A stretch of 64,000 nucleotides of DNA from Sphingomonas aliaeris (GCF_016743815.1 NZ_CP061035.1:870501-934500), one strand, 5' to 3'; positions 45,181-54,701 are shown, counted from the stretch's first letter. A program made the numbers and translations. Notes: generated by a model from the letters alone, not told the origin.

Positions 45181-45426
45181 CTAAGTTTCCGGAGGTCCAT
45201 GGCTTTCCGACTGAGTGTCTGGACTGCTCAAATCCCGAAATCCGGTGAACCATGTGCTCAGTTCCGAGCGTCTGGCGCATACCTCGCCACCCGCGTCGAA
45301 CACCGGGGGAGCAGATTTCCCAGCCTTTCGCCGATCCATCCAGTTGTAGATCTTCCTGGGCTCCACGCCGACGAAGGTCGCGATGCTGTTCGCACCGAAC
45401 AGCAGGTCGCTGCTGAGATCGGTCAT
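45181..45426 (-). CDS. AlpA-like/excisionase-type HTH protein
   Basis: 81 residues. LLFGANSIATFVGVEPRKIYNWMDRRKAGKSAPPVFDAGGEVCARRSELSTWF is a MerR/AlpA-type winged helix as in excisionases and prophage AlpA regulators. It sits just upstream of the first recombinase on the same strand, so it may control or assist excision. Confidence 0.68.
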   Translation of the reverse strand: MTDLSSDLLFGANSIATFVGVEPRKIYNWMDRRKAGKSAPPVFDAGGEVCARRSELSTWFTGFRDLSSPDTQSESHGPPET

Positions 45427-45958
45427 GATATTTCTCCTGACTGTGAAATGCGGGGCTGGACAGGCCGCAGGCAGGCGAGCCGCGACCGACGTGGAGATGA
45501 TGGAATGGAAGGGACCCGAACGGCATTTTGAGGTTTTAGGATCGAAGGTTTGAGACGATGCAACAACCTGACATTGTTTTTTTAGCTGGGATCACTTCGC
45601 GTGTGCGCTCCGGTTTCGGAGTGTCGCCAAGCTGGTATCCAAGCTGCCGCTGCACGGGTCGTTCTGCCCGTGGCAGAGCAATAGGTATTCAGTCTTGGGA
45701 GGCGGCCAGAGGTTGACCTGGAGATGCAATGGCACCGGCTTTTGGCGCCTGTTGCGAGCGGCGGCTATCGCGCCTTGTCGACAGCCTTCTGTCGTCTGCG
45801 ATACCAGCGGGGTCCGCCATCATTCGTTCCGGCTGCAGCGTCTGTGGCTGGGGTTCGGTCGGTTGGCGTAGCGCCTCTTAAGTAGATCGATGGCTGCAAC
45901 ATCGACCGAATGGGATAATGCCGATCCGGGCTCCGACGGCGCCCGGATCGGCATGAAT
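45427..45958. other. gene-free stretch
   Basis: Nothing recognised on either strand; possible location of one end of the trio island. Confidence 0.45.
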
Positions 45959-46495
45959 TCAGGCCGCTTTTGCAAAGCCTGGGAGCCCGAATACCTGGCG
46001 CCGTGCCTCTCGTCTCTCGATATCGCTCAGACGCCAACATGCACGCACTACCGAAGATTCCGCTCGGCGATAGGTTTTGGATGGTGCTTCCGCCGCATGC
46101 TTAAGAGCCAGCTCACTGTCGAAGCTGTACGCTCCTCGGCTGAAGCAGTTCGGTACAAGCGTCGCGCATCTGTCCTTCGGCGACATCCAAAGGACGCATT
46201 CGGTCTCGACGATCACCGCGTCGTCATCGTGCATGACGAGCCCGATCGTTGGTACGAATGGCGTATCCGCAGTGACGCAGAACCAAAGGACGGGCCGTCC
46301 CGTTCGCCGTACCTGCTCGGAGAACGCCTCGAGTTCGTCCGCTTGCGGTTCGACGCCGCTCAGGATCAGCTGAACCTTGTCCAGGAATTCGGCGTGGCGT
46401 CCTTCCTGCCCGCTCAGCAGTTGGGCTACGGCGCGGGCGTAGTTCGCGGCCAGCGTCTGGGATTTGACGGTGATAAGCTGTTCGTTGTCGTTCAT
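45959..46495 (-). CDS. unknown protein near the island end
   Basis: 178 residues, soluble, no motif I recognise. The N-terminal half is helical (YARAVAQLLSGQEGRHAEFLDKVQLILSG); the middle (RPVLWFCVTADTPFVPTIGLVMHDDDAVIVETECVLWM) is beta-rich. A good GGGAAC/AGGGA-type sequence precedes the ATG. Base use resembles the neighbours. Confidence 0.5.
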   Translation of the reverse strand: MNDNEQLITVKSQTLAANYARAVAQLLSGQEGRHAEFLDKVQLILSGVEPQADELEAFSEQVRRTGRPVLWFCVTADTPFVPTIGLVMHDDDAVIVETECVLWMSPKDRCATLVPNCFSRGAYSFDSELALKHAAEAPSKTYRRAESSVVRACWRLSDIERREARRQVFGLPGFAKAA

Positions 46496-46662
46496 TCGAT
46501 GTTCCCTGCAGGGTCTGAGTGGCGATGACCGCCAGATTGAGTTTGATTTTGAAATCCGCCGAGGTCGGCGGGAGATGAGAAAACTGAGCAGATGGACGCA
46601 CCATGCCTGGCGCCCATCCTAGGCTTGAACCTTTTTTCCCCTTTCCAATTGTTATCGAAATC

Positions 46663-46745
46663 ACCGCTGACTGCGGTAAGGTGCGACCCCGTCGCACCCG
46701 CGTCGGCTGCGGCCGACGCTTACGAAACCGTTTCGGCCGAAACGG
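46663..46745. other. array of four consecutive perfect hairpins
   Basis: Within 83 bases: ACCGC/GCGGT around TGACT (46663-46677); GTGCGAC/GTCGCAC around CCC (46681-46697); GCGTCGGC/GCCGACGC around TGCG (46700-46719); and the loop-free palindrome CCGTTTCGG/CCGAAACGG (46728-46745). No gene covers it. Candidates are a structured RNA, a recombination end or a protein-binding cluster. Confidence 0.5.
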
Positions 46746-47488
46746 AATCTTAACTTCCAGGCGGGTACGCTCCGCTGGGCGGCAGCTTGAGAGTTAAATA
46801 CCTTTTCCTCTCTACCATTGAACTCAAAGACACCGCTGCAGCGGCACTTTGGCGAGCGCGGGCGCGCGCGGGGGGCGGCGGAGCGCCGGTCGGCCGCCTC
46901 TCGGCGATTTGCCGGGCCTCAGGGTCGGCGAGAAGACGGGCATGTGGTCGCCGGCAACGCCCGCGCTGGATCACCGCGCAGATCGTTCTTTCCACGGCCC
47001 AGCAAAGTCAGAGAAAGTGTCCTCTGCCCGAAAACCGAGACATGTGTTGGACGCCACGGGCATGGTGTGGTGTGTGCGGAGGGCTGTTTCACGGATGTCT
47101 TCAGTGCCTTCCGCGTTCCATCGCGTTCTCGAAGAGACGAACAGATCTGCGTCGCACGGTGCAGCTCCGTCGCCCCATCCGGCATCGAGGGATGGCTCAG
47201 GCGTGATGCTGGCCTGCGTCCCAGCACGACTTGAATGGTGTGTCGGTATCGAACTGGGACGCGATCTCTTACCGGCGTGCACGCGGTGTGGCCGGCACGT
47301 TGACGAATATGTTCGGCGGTCGCAGAGCTCGGAGCCGGCGCTCCGGCATCTCCTCGGCATTTCGGACCGATTGAGCCGGGGAGCTCACACCAGACCGCTG
47401 CCGCGCCCGTGGGCCGCACGGAGCGGGTTCGTCCGTCATTGATGATTTTGAGCAGGATCCTACGCGATCTCCAGTGTCAGCCGTGCAG
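46746..47488. other. gene-free stretch
   Basis: Open frames exist on both strands but none shows family motifs, a good start or codon use like the neighbours. I see nothing I can support. Confidence 0.45.
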
Positions 47489-47797
47489 TCAGTCTAGCTC
47501 GACCCCCAGCAACCGCACGAACTGCTGCCCGCAGTGCATGTCCCGCTCGACCATTCCCCCCTGTGGACTAGACCTCGCGTAAGAGATCTTGACCATGTCG
47601 AGGCTCTCGACGGGGTTGCTCTTTACCTGACTTGGATCGGCGCCAAAAAGACGCGCGAAGGTATTGGGCCCTAATGCCTCGCAAGAGGCGTACCGGCCGA
47701 ACAATTCCTTGCTGTTGAAGAAGAGGTCGAACGTCACCCAGTAGGGACCGGCGTTCTTCGATCTCACCAGATGGCACACGTCGTTCACGGTCGTCAT
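47489..47797 (-). CDS. DUF4387 protein
   Basis: 102 residues from ATG 47797, overlapping the upstream stop (ATGA). DVCHLVRSKNAGPYWVTFDLFF and the mid-region match DUF4387, a small protein almost always encoded after AtuA-like (DUF1446) genes and thought to act with them as a second subunit. Cytosolic. Confidence 0.82.
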   Translation of the reverse strand: MTTVNDVCHLVRSKNAGPYWVTFDLFFNSKELFGRYASCEALGPNTFARLFGADPSQVKSNPVESLDMVKISYARSSPQGGMVERDMHCGQQFVRLLGVELD

Positions 47798-49200
47798 CAC
47801 GCTGCCTCCTCGAGTGCGAGGTCGATCCAGACGGTGCGTACCAGCTCCATCGGATCGTCACATTCCACCACGTGGTTCAAGTGGAACTCGTAGACCGGCC
47901 CTCGCTCGATGTCGGCGGGGGTGAAGGCGAAGCCGTAGCTCGGCATCTCCTCGTGCTGCGGCATATGCATGTGGAAGAAATAGGGATTGCAGGCCTTCGC
48001 GATCTGCGTCGCAATCGCCTGTGTCGCAGCGGTGGCGACGAACAGCACGCCGATCTCCCGTGGCGCGGGCGTGTCCGTGGGGACCTTGTCACCCGAGACG
48101 GCATTCCATCCGTAGAGCCGTAAGGAGATGTGGAAGTCGCCCGCCGCATCGCCCATCGTGTTCGTCACCCGGTCGTACAGCACGCCGAGCATGCGGTCAT
48201 GGAACGCGTCGATGTCGTTCAACACGATCGGGTCCTGAATCCCGACGAGCATCACCGTCTGAAATTTGCCTGCGCCGGCCCCTTCCAGTTTCAGCGTGTA
48301 GGGTTTCTCGTCCCATACCGAACCGGTGACCCGCACGCGGCGCGCATCGACCTGCTCGTAGACCGCGTGCGTCACATCGAGGACGCCGCCGGGTTCCGTC
48401 AATAGAAAGGGATTGCTGTTCTCATATAGCATGTGGGCGGACACGCTGTGTGTCGTGCAGGAATTGACAGTGCTCAGCGGCTCGACCTCGAAACTGTCGT
48501 GACCGATGCGCAGCAATGCACCCGCTCCGTCGGAGGTCTTGACGGTGCACTGCGCTCCGCACTCGCCGACCTTGCCTGCATGCCAGCTGGCGCCCGCTCC
48601 GGCGCCCTTCCACAGCGGATAGCACGCCAGCACGGCTGTGTCGGTTGTCCGGCCACCGAGGATGATGTCCGCGCCCGCCTCGAGAGCCGCGATATACGCC
48701 TCTGGCCCGAGCGCGGCGACAATGTGGTCGCATGCGTCGATCGTCGCATCCTCCAGGGTGCCGAGAGGCGGCAGCGGCCGGATGCGGCCGGCTGCATTCT
48801 TCGCCTTCACGGTGTCCTTGCCCAGCTCCGAGTAAAGCAGCGCAATCTTTGGACGGATGCCGAGTTCGCCCGCCACCTCGATCGCGACGTCGCGCGTCCA
48901 GTTTACGTTCATGTCTCCGCCAGCCTGGCCGCTGGTGCCGACGACGAGTGGGATGCCCGCGTCGGATGCCGCCTTCATCAGAAGGGTAAGATCGCGCTTC
49001 ACCGACCCGCGGTTGTTCTTGGAAATGCCGAGCGCAAGATAGGCGGCGCCACTGTCGGTCGAACCCGCATCGGTGGCGATGACGTGCGCGCCCTGCTCGA
49101 TACCATATCGGATTTCGCTCTCGCGTGCGCCGGCACCGAGGGAGCCCGTGGGCACCAGTACGACGATCGGCTCGAAGCCATCATCAGCCATGATATTCAT
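47797..49200 (-). CDS. AtuA-like (DUF1446) acyclic terpene utilisation family protein
   Basis: 467 residues (464 if the ATG at 49191 is used). PTGSLGAG near the start, VGTSGQAGGDMNVNW, ILGGRTTDTAVLACYPLWKG and GECGAQCT are typical of the AtuA/DUF1446 family, linked to catabolism of terpenoid or polycarboxylic acids. It lies between a citrate-type transporter and DUF4387, a common trio, which points to uptake and breakdown of a carboxylic acid. Confidence 0.82.
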   Translation of the reverse strand: MNIMADDGFEPIVVLVPTGSLGAGARESEIRYGIEQGAHVIATDAGSTDSGAAYLALGISKNNRGSVKRDLTLLMKAASDAGIPLVVGTSGQAGGDMNVNWTRDVAIEVAGELGIRPKIALLYSELGKDTVKAKNAAGRIRPLPPLGTLEDATIDACDHIVAALGPEAYIAALEAGADIILGGRTTDTAVLACYPLWKGAGAGASWHAGKVGECGAQCTVKTSDGAGALLRIGHDSFEVEPLSTVNSCTTHSVSAHMLYENSNPFLLTEPGGVLDVTHAVYEQVDARRVRVTGSVWDEKPYTLKLEGAGAGKFQTVMLVGIQDPIVLNDIDAFHDRMLGVLYDRVTNTMGDAAGDFHISLRLYGWNAVSGDKVPTDTPAPREIGVLFVATAATQAIATQIAKACNPYFFHMHMPQHEEMPSYGFAFTPADIERGPVYEFHLNHVVECDDPMELVRTVWIDLALEEAA

Positions 49201-49233
49201 ACTCCCGATACGGTTGAACGGTTGAGAACGGTG

Positions 49234-49884
49234 TCACAATATGACCCGCGACAGGGTGGCAGCGCTGATCAGCACCAGCGTCAGGATGAGCGCCCACTTC
49301 AGCCCGAAACGCTGCGTCGCTCCGACCTCGACCCCAAGCAGCCCGGCGATCAGGTAGATCGCTGCCACCAGCGGACTGAGCCCATGAACCGGAAGGGCGA
49401 GCAGCGATGCGCGTGCGACCAGCTCCGGTGCGACACCGTAATGCGCGGCGGTCTGGGCGATCACCGGCACTACGCCGAAATAGAAGGCGTCGTTGGACAG
49501 CACGAAGGTGAGGGGGATCGCAAGGAAGGCCGTGACAACGCCAAGCCAGGGCCCGAGCGCCGGCGGCACCAGAGTGACCGCACCCTTGGCCATCGCATCG
49601 ATCATGCCCGTGCCGGTCATCACTCCAGTGAACGATCCGGCAGCAAGGATCAGCAGGACGATCGGGAGTGCGTTCTCCGAATGCGCCTTCAGCCGGGCGC
49701 TCTGATCCTTCACTGCCGGATAGTTGGCGACCAGTGCGATCGCCAGACCAGCCATGAAGACCAGTGGCAGAGGAAACAGGCCAAGGATCGCCAGCACGAT
49801 GATCGCGACCGTCAGCGCGAGATTGAAGAGGAACAATCGTGGTCGCAGCAGCGCGTCGTCTCGATCGAACGCGATCGGCGTCAT
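49234..49884 (-). pseudogene. CitMHS family transporter, 5' half lost to an IS
   Basis: About 216 residues remain, from MTPIAFDRDD to SRVIL. These are the C-terminal half of a metal-citrate/H+ symporter of the CitMHS family (about 430 residues): GSFTGVMTGTGMIDAM and FVLSNDAFYFGVVPVIA are the conserved blocks. The break coincides exactly with the IS end at 49884. The missing half is not found on the other side of the IS. Confidence 0.78.
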
Positions 49885-49946
49885 GAGCTGCCCCCTTCTG
49901 AGTGGTCCATCGACTATGACAGTCTGGATCGAGGAAGGGACGACGA

Positions 49947-50225
49947 ATGCCTGCAAAGAAGCACAAGCCTGAGGAGATCATCGGCAAGCTGCGTGAGGTC
50001 GAGATCGTGCTGGGCCAGGGCGGACCGACCGCGGAGGCGTGTCGGCGCATCGCGGTCAGTGAGCAAACCTACTACCGTTGGCGCAAGGAATATGGTGGCC
50101 TGAAGACGGATCAGGCTCGGCGGATGAAGGATCTGGAGAAGGAGAACCTTCGGCTGCGCCGCGCGATCTCCGACCTGACGCTGGACAAGCTCATCCTGCA
50201 GGAGGCTGCACGGGGAAACTTCTGA
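49947..50225 (+). CDS. IS3 family OrfA (HTH)
   Basis: 92 residues: an HTH ([20 protein letters not shown]...[16 protein letters not shown]) and a leucine-zipper coiled coil ([23 protein letters not shown]). Binds the IS ends; OrfAB is made by -1 frameshifting near the end of this gene. Confidence 0.85.
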   Translation: MPAKKHKPEEIIGKLREVEIVLGQGGPTAEACRRIAVSEQTYYRWRKEYGGLKTDQARRMKDLEKENLRLRRAISDLTLDKLILQEAARGNF

Positions 50226-51118
50226 GCCCTGCGCGGCGCCGGCGCTGCATCGACCAGGTGAAAGAGGTGCTGGACGTATCCGAGCGGCGGGTGTGCCGCG
50301 TGCTCGGGCAGCACCGGTCGACGCAGCGTAAGGTGCCGTGCGGGGCAGATGACGAACAGGCACTGAGCGAGGACATCGTCGCGCTGGCCGGGCAATACGG
50401 TCGTTACGGCTATCGCCGGGTGACCGCGCTGCTGCATGCGGCAGGCTGGTCGGTGAACCATAAACGGGTGGAGCGGATCTGGCGGCGCGAGGGACTGAAA
50501 GTGCCCCAGCGGCAGCCAAAACGCGGCCGGCTGTGGTTGAACGATGGCTCGTGCATCCGCCTGCGACCGGAGTATCCAGGGCACGTCTGGGCGTACGACT
50601 TTGTTGAAGCGCGGACGCACGACGGGCGCAAGTTCCGCATCCTTACCATCATCGACGAAGCCAGCAGGGAATGCCTGGCGCTGACCGTCGCACGTCAGTT
50701 GAAACACGAAGACGTGCTGGCGGCGCTGGCCGAGCTGTTCATCGCCCGGGGTCCGCCAGCGCACATCAGGTCGGACAACGGCAGCGAGTTCATCGCGACC
50801 GCCGTCCAGAAGTGGCTTGGGCAGGTCGGCGTCAAGACCCTCTACATCGCGCCGGGCTCGCCCTGGGAGAACGGCTATAACGAGAGCTTCAACGGTTCGC
50901 TGCGCGACGAGCTGCTCAACGGCGAGATCTTCTACAGCCTCGCGGAGGCCAAGGTGCTGATCGAGGCGTGGCGGCGCCACTACAACACCGTCCGGCCGCA
51001 CAGCAGCCTGGGCTACCGGCCGCCAGCTCCGGAAGCGGCGACACCGCCATTGCCGGCCTCCGGTTCCGCTTCGCTCCACCTTCGACCGGCCATGGCGGCG
51101 GAGACGACAATGCACTAA
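50225..51118 (+). CDS. IS3 family OrfB, DDE integrase core
   Basis: The frame is -1 relative to orfA and is expressed as OrfAB; coordinates give the part after the orfA stop. Catalytic DDE: Asp in VWAYDFVEA, Asp in RSDNGSEF, Glu in [18 protein letters not shown]_21 region [15 protein letters not shown]. Intact. Confidence 0.85.
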   Translation, partial: SPARRRRCIDQVKEVLDVSERRVCRVLGQHRSTQRKVPCGADDEQALSEDIVALAGQYGRYGYRRVTALLHAAGWSVNHKRVERIWRREGLKVPQRQPKRGRLWLNDGSCIRLRPEYPGHVWAYDFVEARTHDGRKFRILTIIDEASRECLALTVARQLKHEDVLAALAELFIARGPPAHIRSDNGSEFIATAVQKWLGQVGVKTLYIAPGSPWENGYNESFNGSLRDELLNGEIFYSLAEAKVLIEAWRRHYNTVRPHSSLGYRPPAPEAATPPLPASGSASLHLRPAMAAETTMH

Positions 51119-51149
51119 CTAACAACCCGGACCACCCGATGGGGGCTGC

Positions 51150-51299
51150 TCAGCGGCCCGCGACGATCGCCTCCGCCCACAGGTGGCGAGCAGCCGTGAT
51201 CGCCTCGGCGCGGGCGGCTTCAAGGTCGGGCAACTCGCTCCCGTCCGGGTCGATGATGAGCCCGGCTGGAGTGCGATGGTGGAAATAGTAGCGGGGAAC
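51150..51299 (-). pseudogene. DUF6894 remnant cut by the IS
   Basis: PRYYFHHRTPAGLIIDPDGSELPDLEAARAEAITAARHLWAEAIVAGR is the N-terminal two-thirds of a DUF6894 protein (usually about 75-80 residues). The TGA stop is formed by the end of the IS3 element. There is also no usual start codon: GGGAGG is followed at the right distance by GTC GTT rather than ATG or GTG. Dead or mis-sequenced. Confidence 0.6.
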
Positions 51300-51312
51300 G
51301 ACCGGCCTCCCG

Positions 51313-51984
51313 TTACGCGAAGAAGGGGCCGATCAGGCGACCATATTCTATTTCGGGCCGGCCATAGGAGCCGTCCGCAAACTCCTCCAAAGCAGCTCGA
51401 TCCCTGACCGTTACCACTCCGCGCGTGCCGCGAATGAGCCTGTTGCCCTCCAGCACATGCAAAGAGGTCGTAAGGCTCGGCCGGCGCACCGCAAGCATCA
51501 CCGCCATATAGTCGTGGGTCAGCGCAAGCTCGTCACCATCGGTGCGATCGTGGGCCATCAACAGCCAGCGCGCGAGCCGAACTTCGACTGGATGGGTTAC
51601 ATTGGTGAGCGCGGTATAGGCGGTCTGGATCGCAAGGGACTGGGCGTAGCGGAGCACGAGTGTGTGGAGCGTTCGGCTCTGCTCGATTGCCTGCCGGAAG
51701 GCACCGGCTCGGATTCTGAGACCTTCGCCGCCAACCTGCATGACTATCTTCAGTGGCGTGCGCTCGGCTCCCATCGATAGCGCGGTTCCCGACATACCGT
51801 CGCGACCTAAAAGACCAGCCTCAACTTTGTCCCCGTGCGGCGTGAACGCCATGATCGAGCCAAGGCCGGTGTTAGGGAACCAGACGTGGCCAGTGGCCTG
51901 GTCGCACTCCTCAAGTACGAGGTCCTTTTCCATGACAACACTTTCAAGCTGCGGTTGCAGCAGGCCGTAGTCGTCCGCGCTCAT
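51313..51984 (-). CDS. Crp/Fnr family regulator
   Basis: 223 residues from ATG 51984. A cyclic-nucleotide-binding-like barrel (GLGSIMAFTPHGDKVEAGLLGRDGMSGTALSMG) and a C-terminal HTH (LALTHDYMAVMLAVRRPSLTTSLHVLEGNRLI). No FNR-type cysteines at the start. Coding-like sequence (SFSRNWILST) continues upstream of the ATG up to the second IS3 element, so the insertion 42 bases upstream has probably removed the natural start or promoter. Confidence 0.75.
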   Translation of the reverse strand: MSADDYGLLQPQLESVVMEKDLVLEECDQATGHVWFPNTGLGSIMAFTPHGDKVEAGLLGRDGMSGTALSMGAERTPLKIVMQVGGEGLRIRAGAFRQAIEQSRTLHTLVLRYAQSLAIQTAYTALTNVTHPVEVRLARWLLMAHDRTDGDELALTHDYMAVMLAVRRPSLTTSLHVLEGNRLIRGTRGVVTVRDRAALEEFADGSYGRPEIEYGRLIGPFFA

Positions 51985-52082
51985 TGTCGAGAGGATCCAG
52001 TTTCGCGAGAAGGATTGGCTTGGCGATGACCTGCTCCCCAGAATTCATGCCATTGGTAAGTTAGCTCGTCAGATGGAGACGA

Positions 52083-52349
52083 GTGATGCGGCGAGGCCGA
52101 TTTACCGAGGATCAGATCATTGGCGTGCTGCGCGAGCATGAGGCCGGCGTGAAGACCGCCGACTTGTGCCGGAAGCATGGAATCAGTGACGCGACGTTCT
52201 ACAACTGGAAGGCGAAGTACGGCGGGATGACCGTGTCGGAGGCGGCGCGGTTGCGGGCGCTCGAGGACGAGAACCGCCGGCTGAAGAAGCTGCTGGCGGA
52301 GTCGATGCTCGACGTGTCGGCGCTGAAGGATCTGCTGGGAAAAAATTGA
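52083..52349 (+). CDS. IS3 family OrfA (HTH), second element
   Basis: 88 residues: HTH ([41 protein letters not shown]) and coiled coil ([18 protein letters not shown]). The A6 run near the end (GGGAAAAAATTGA) is a likely -1 frameshift site giving OrfAB. Confidence 0.86.
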   Translation: MMRRGRFTEDQIIGVLREHEAGVKTADLCRKHGISDATFYNWKAKYGGMTVSEAARLRALEDENRRLKKLLAESMLDVSALKDLLGKN

Positions 52350-53206
52350 CCCGGTCTGGAGATCGCTACGCTGCGGTGGAGAAGCTGATGGCCGACCACA
52401 GCTTCTCCGAGCGTCGCGCCTGCAGGCTGATCGGGGTCAACCGGTCGGCGTGGCAATATGAGCCGCTTCGCGGGAAGGACGATGCTGTCCGCGCGCGGAT
52501 GCGCGAGATCGCGAACGAACGTCGTCGCTTCGGCTATCGACGGCTGGCGATCCTGCTCAAGCGGGAGGGCAAGGGCATGAACCTGAAGAAGGTGTATCGG
52601 CTGTATCGCGAGGAGCGACTGACCGTACGCAAGCGTGGCGGTCGCAAGCGCGCGCTGGGCACGCGGGCGCCGATGGCGATCCCGCAAGAATCCAACCAGC
52701 GCTGGTCGCTCGACTTCGTATCGGACTCGTTGGCCTGCGGCCGGCGGTTCCGCATGCTCAACGTCATCGACGACTACAGCCGGGAATGCTTGGGATGCAT
52801 CGTCGACACCTCGCTGTCGGGTCGGCGGGTCGTTCGCGAGCTGAGCGCCATCGCCGAGCGTCGCGGGCTGCCGTGCATGGTGGTCAGCGACAACGGCACC
52901 GAGCTGACTAGTCATGCCGTCCTCGCCTGGTGTCAAGACACCGGGGTCGAGTGGCACTACATCGCCCCGGGGAAGCCGCAGCAGAATGGCTTTGTGGAAT
53001 CGTTCAATGGTCGCTTGCGCGACGAGTGTCTGAACGAACACCTGTTCCCCTCGCTGGCTGCGGCGAGACGGATCATCGAGGCATGGCGGACGGACTACAA
53101 CACCGTGCGTCCGCACAGCAGTCTTGGCGGGATGGCACCCGCCGAGTTTACGAACCGCCCCCGCCAGGGGCATATGGAAACCGAAGCTAAGTTATCAGCG
53201 GCCTGA
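52346..53206 (+). CDS. IS3 family OrfB, DDE integrase core, second element
   Basis: 286 residues, overlapping orfA by 4 bases in the -1 frame. DDE residues in [18 protein letters not shown] and [17 protein letters not shown]_21 region [16 protein letters not shown]. Complete. Confidence 0.87.
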   Translation: MTRSGDRYAAVEKLMADHSFSERRACRLIGVNRSAWQYEPLRGKDDAVRARMREIANERRRFGYRRLAILLKREGKGMNLKKVYRLYREERLTVRKRGGRKRALGTRAPMAIPQESNQRWSLDFVSDSLACGRRFRMLNVIDDYSRECLGCIVDTSLSGRRVVRELSAIAERRGLPCMVVSDNGTELTSHAVLAWCQDTGVEWHYIAPGKPQQNGFVESFNGRLRDECLNEHLFPSLAAARRIIEAWRTDYNTVRPHSSLGGMAPAEFTNRPRQGHMETEAKLSAA

Positions 53207-53322
53207 AAACGGGGAGCAGGTCAGCGAAGACAAGGTGCGCCCCTTGGATTTGGGGCAAGAGCGCGTCGCGTCTCTCAGCCGCCTGCGCCCTAGGCGTATG
53301 CAAGCGATAGACCTAATATAGA

Positions 53323-53427
53323 TCAACTAACGGAAATTGCGAGCTTTTCGGGATCGAGCAGTTTGTAACCTAGATGACCCTTCCCGTCGAAGGGCTCGCC
53401 AAACGTCTTAACCGGAATATGTATCAC
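53323..53427 (-). CDS. possible 34-residue protein
   Basis: GTG-started frame MIHIPVKTFGEPFDGKGHLGYKLLDPEKLAISVS-like in character, with AGGAG overlapping the start rather than spaced from it. Codon use looks genuine but I know no family. Weak call. Confidence 0.25.
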   Translation of the reverse strand: MIHIPVKTFGEPFDGKGHLGYKLLDPEKLAISVS

Positions 53428-53453
53428 TCCTGAACCTAAATCAGGAGGGCTCG

Positions 53454-53621
53454 ATGTTGGAAGACGATAGCAGCTATTTCACGCGACGCGCCGAAGCGGA
53501 GCTAGATCAGGCGCAGCGTGCCACCGACCCCAAGGTAGTCAAAGCTCATTTCATGCTTGCCGAATCCTATCTGGAAAGGCTCCAGCCTGACGCCCGCGCT
53601 GGCGTTGGACAACGGACGTGA
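53454..53621 (+). CDS. small helical protein upstream of a Crp/Fnr gene
   Basis: 55 residues with a strong AGGAGGG five bases before the ATG. Helical, charged (YFTRRAEAELDQAQRATDPKVVKAHFMLAESYLERLQ), like the short proteins with a tetratricopeptide-like helix pair common in sphingomonads. Its TGA overlaps the GTG of the next gene, so they are coupled. Confidence 0.65.
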   Translation: MLEDDSSYFTRRAEAELDQAQRATDPKVVKAHFMLAESYLERLQPDARAGVGQRT

Positions 53622-54469
53622 CCACCGCTTCTGCTGGGAACCTGCCGGGGCTGAAGGCCACCAGGCCGTGGCTTTCCGCCAATCTCGATGCGGCCGATCG
53701 CAACGCCTTGGCCCGCGCGTGCGGTGACATTCGGACGGTCAGCGCCGGAACCGATCTCCTGCGCCAGGACGCGCCTACAAACGCGCTGCATATCCTGCTC
53801 GACGGCTGGGCTGCCCGCTACAAGATCATGGAAGACGGCAGCCGCTTCATTCCGGCGCTGGCGGTGCCAGGCGATATATGCGATCTCGACGCGCTGCGGT
53901 TCGGTCAGCTCGACTACGGCGTGACGATGCTCTCGGCCGGGACTGTCGCGGTGCTACCGCGCCAGCGCGCCGACGCGCTGTTCGCCACCAATCCTGCCAT
54001 CGCGGATGCCTTCTGGTCGCTCGCGCTCGCAGAAAACTCAATTCTAACGGAATGGGCAGCCTCGATGGGCCGCCGCTCCGCGTCGCAACGTGTCGCGCAT
54101 CTACTATGCGAGCTGCTGGTGCGGCTGGTGATCGTAGGGAAGGCTGGCGGTCATAGCTATGACCTGCCGCTCACTCAGGAGCAAATCGCCGACGCGCTCG
54201 GCTTGACCTCCGTGCATGTCAATCGAACGCTGCACTCGCTGCGTTCAATGAATCTCGTCACGGTTCAGCATCGCCGGGCGACGATCCACGACTGGGCGGC
54301 GCTGAGCGCTCTTTGCGGATTTCGACTGTCTTATCTTCATCTCGAAACCGTCGATGATGAGTTCGCGCCCGAACTACCGCCAAGCGGAGCGCGGAGCAGG
54401 CATCGGGTCACCCAAGCCTCAGGACCAACGCTTCGCCCTTCCTCTACGTCCGCGCTCAGCGCGCTCTGA
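53618..54469 (+). CDS. Crp/Fnr family regulator
   Basis: 283 residues, GTG start within the upstream stop (GTGA). Effector barrel (TDLLRQDAPTNALHILLDGWAARYKIMEDGSRFIPALAVPGDICDL) and HTH (LPLTQEQIADALGLTSVHVNRTLHSLRSMNLV). The C-terminal 40 residues are an extra Pro/Ser-rich tail. Ligand unknown; no FNR cysteine cluster. Confidence 0.82.
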   Translation: MTTASAGNLPGLKATRPWLSANLDAADRNALARACGDIRTVSAGTDLLRQDAPTNALHILLDGWAARYKIMEDGSRFIPALAVPGDICDLDALRFGQLDYGVTMLSAGTVAVLPRQRADALFATNPAIADAFWSLALAENSILTEWAASMGRRSASQRVAHLLCELLVRLVIVGKAGGHSYDLPLTQEQIADALGLTSVHVNRTLHSLRSMNLVTVQHRRATIHDWAALSALCGFRLSYLHLETVDDEFAPELPPSGARSRHRVTQASGPTLRPSSTSALSAL

Positions 54470-54701
54470 TCTTGGAAGGCGGTGATGTCGATGCTCGACC
54501 ATTAAAGCTATCGTGGGTTTGGTGGTTGCTAACCGACAGCCTACCTTATGGCTTCGGCGAGCCGAGTAGGGCTGCCAGTCTGCAAAGGTGTAGCCCTGAC
54601 GAACGCCACTCCGCCTTCACCCGCCCCAAAGACCTTGCCGCCCTTCCTAAACCTATCCCGTTCCCCGAACAACATCGAGCGAGCCTCACCGGGGCGTTAT
54701 T

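Larger units (their letters stand above)
49884..51152 (+). mobile_element. IS3-family element (IS407-like) within the citrate operon
   Basis: 1269 bp. Imperfect inverted ends: TGAGCTGCCCCCTTC... at the left and TGAGCAGCCCCCATC... reading inward from the right. Two overlapping frames encode orfA and orfB. No matching 3-5 bp duplication is seen at the flanks (GTCA versus GCGG), so the junctions come from a later deletion or recombination. Confidence 0.78.
52027..53223 (+). mobile_element. IS3-family element (IS407-like) with GCGA target duplication
   Basis: 1197 bp with perfect 13-bp ends TGACCTGCTCCCC. A 4-bp direct repeat GCGA flanks it (52023-52026 and 53224-53227), the duplication length of the IS407 group, so this is a simple and fairly recent insertion. 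Different from the copy at 49884. Confidence 0.85.

Noticed and set aside
46790..46840. tRNA-like segment on the minus strand (GAGTTCAATGGTAGAGA)
   Set aside because: No T-arm, acceptor stem or anticodon stem could be completed.
46849..47442. 197-residue open frame containing CTRCGRH
   Set aside because: No family character, atypical composition and no good start; GC-rich DNA often leaves such frames open.
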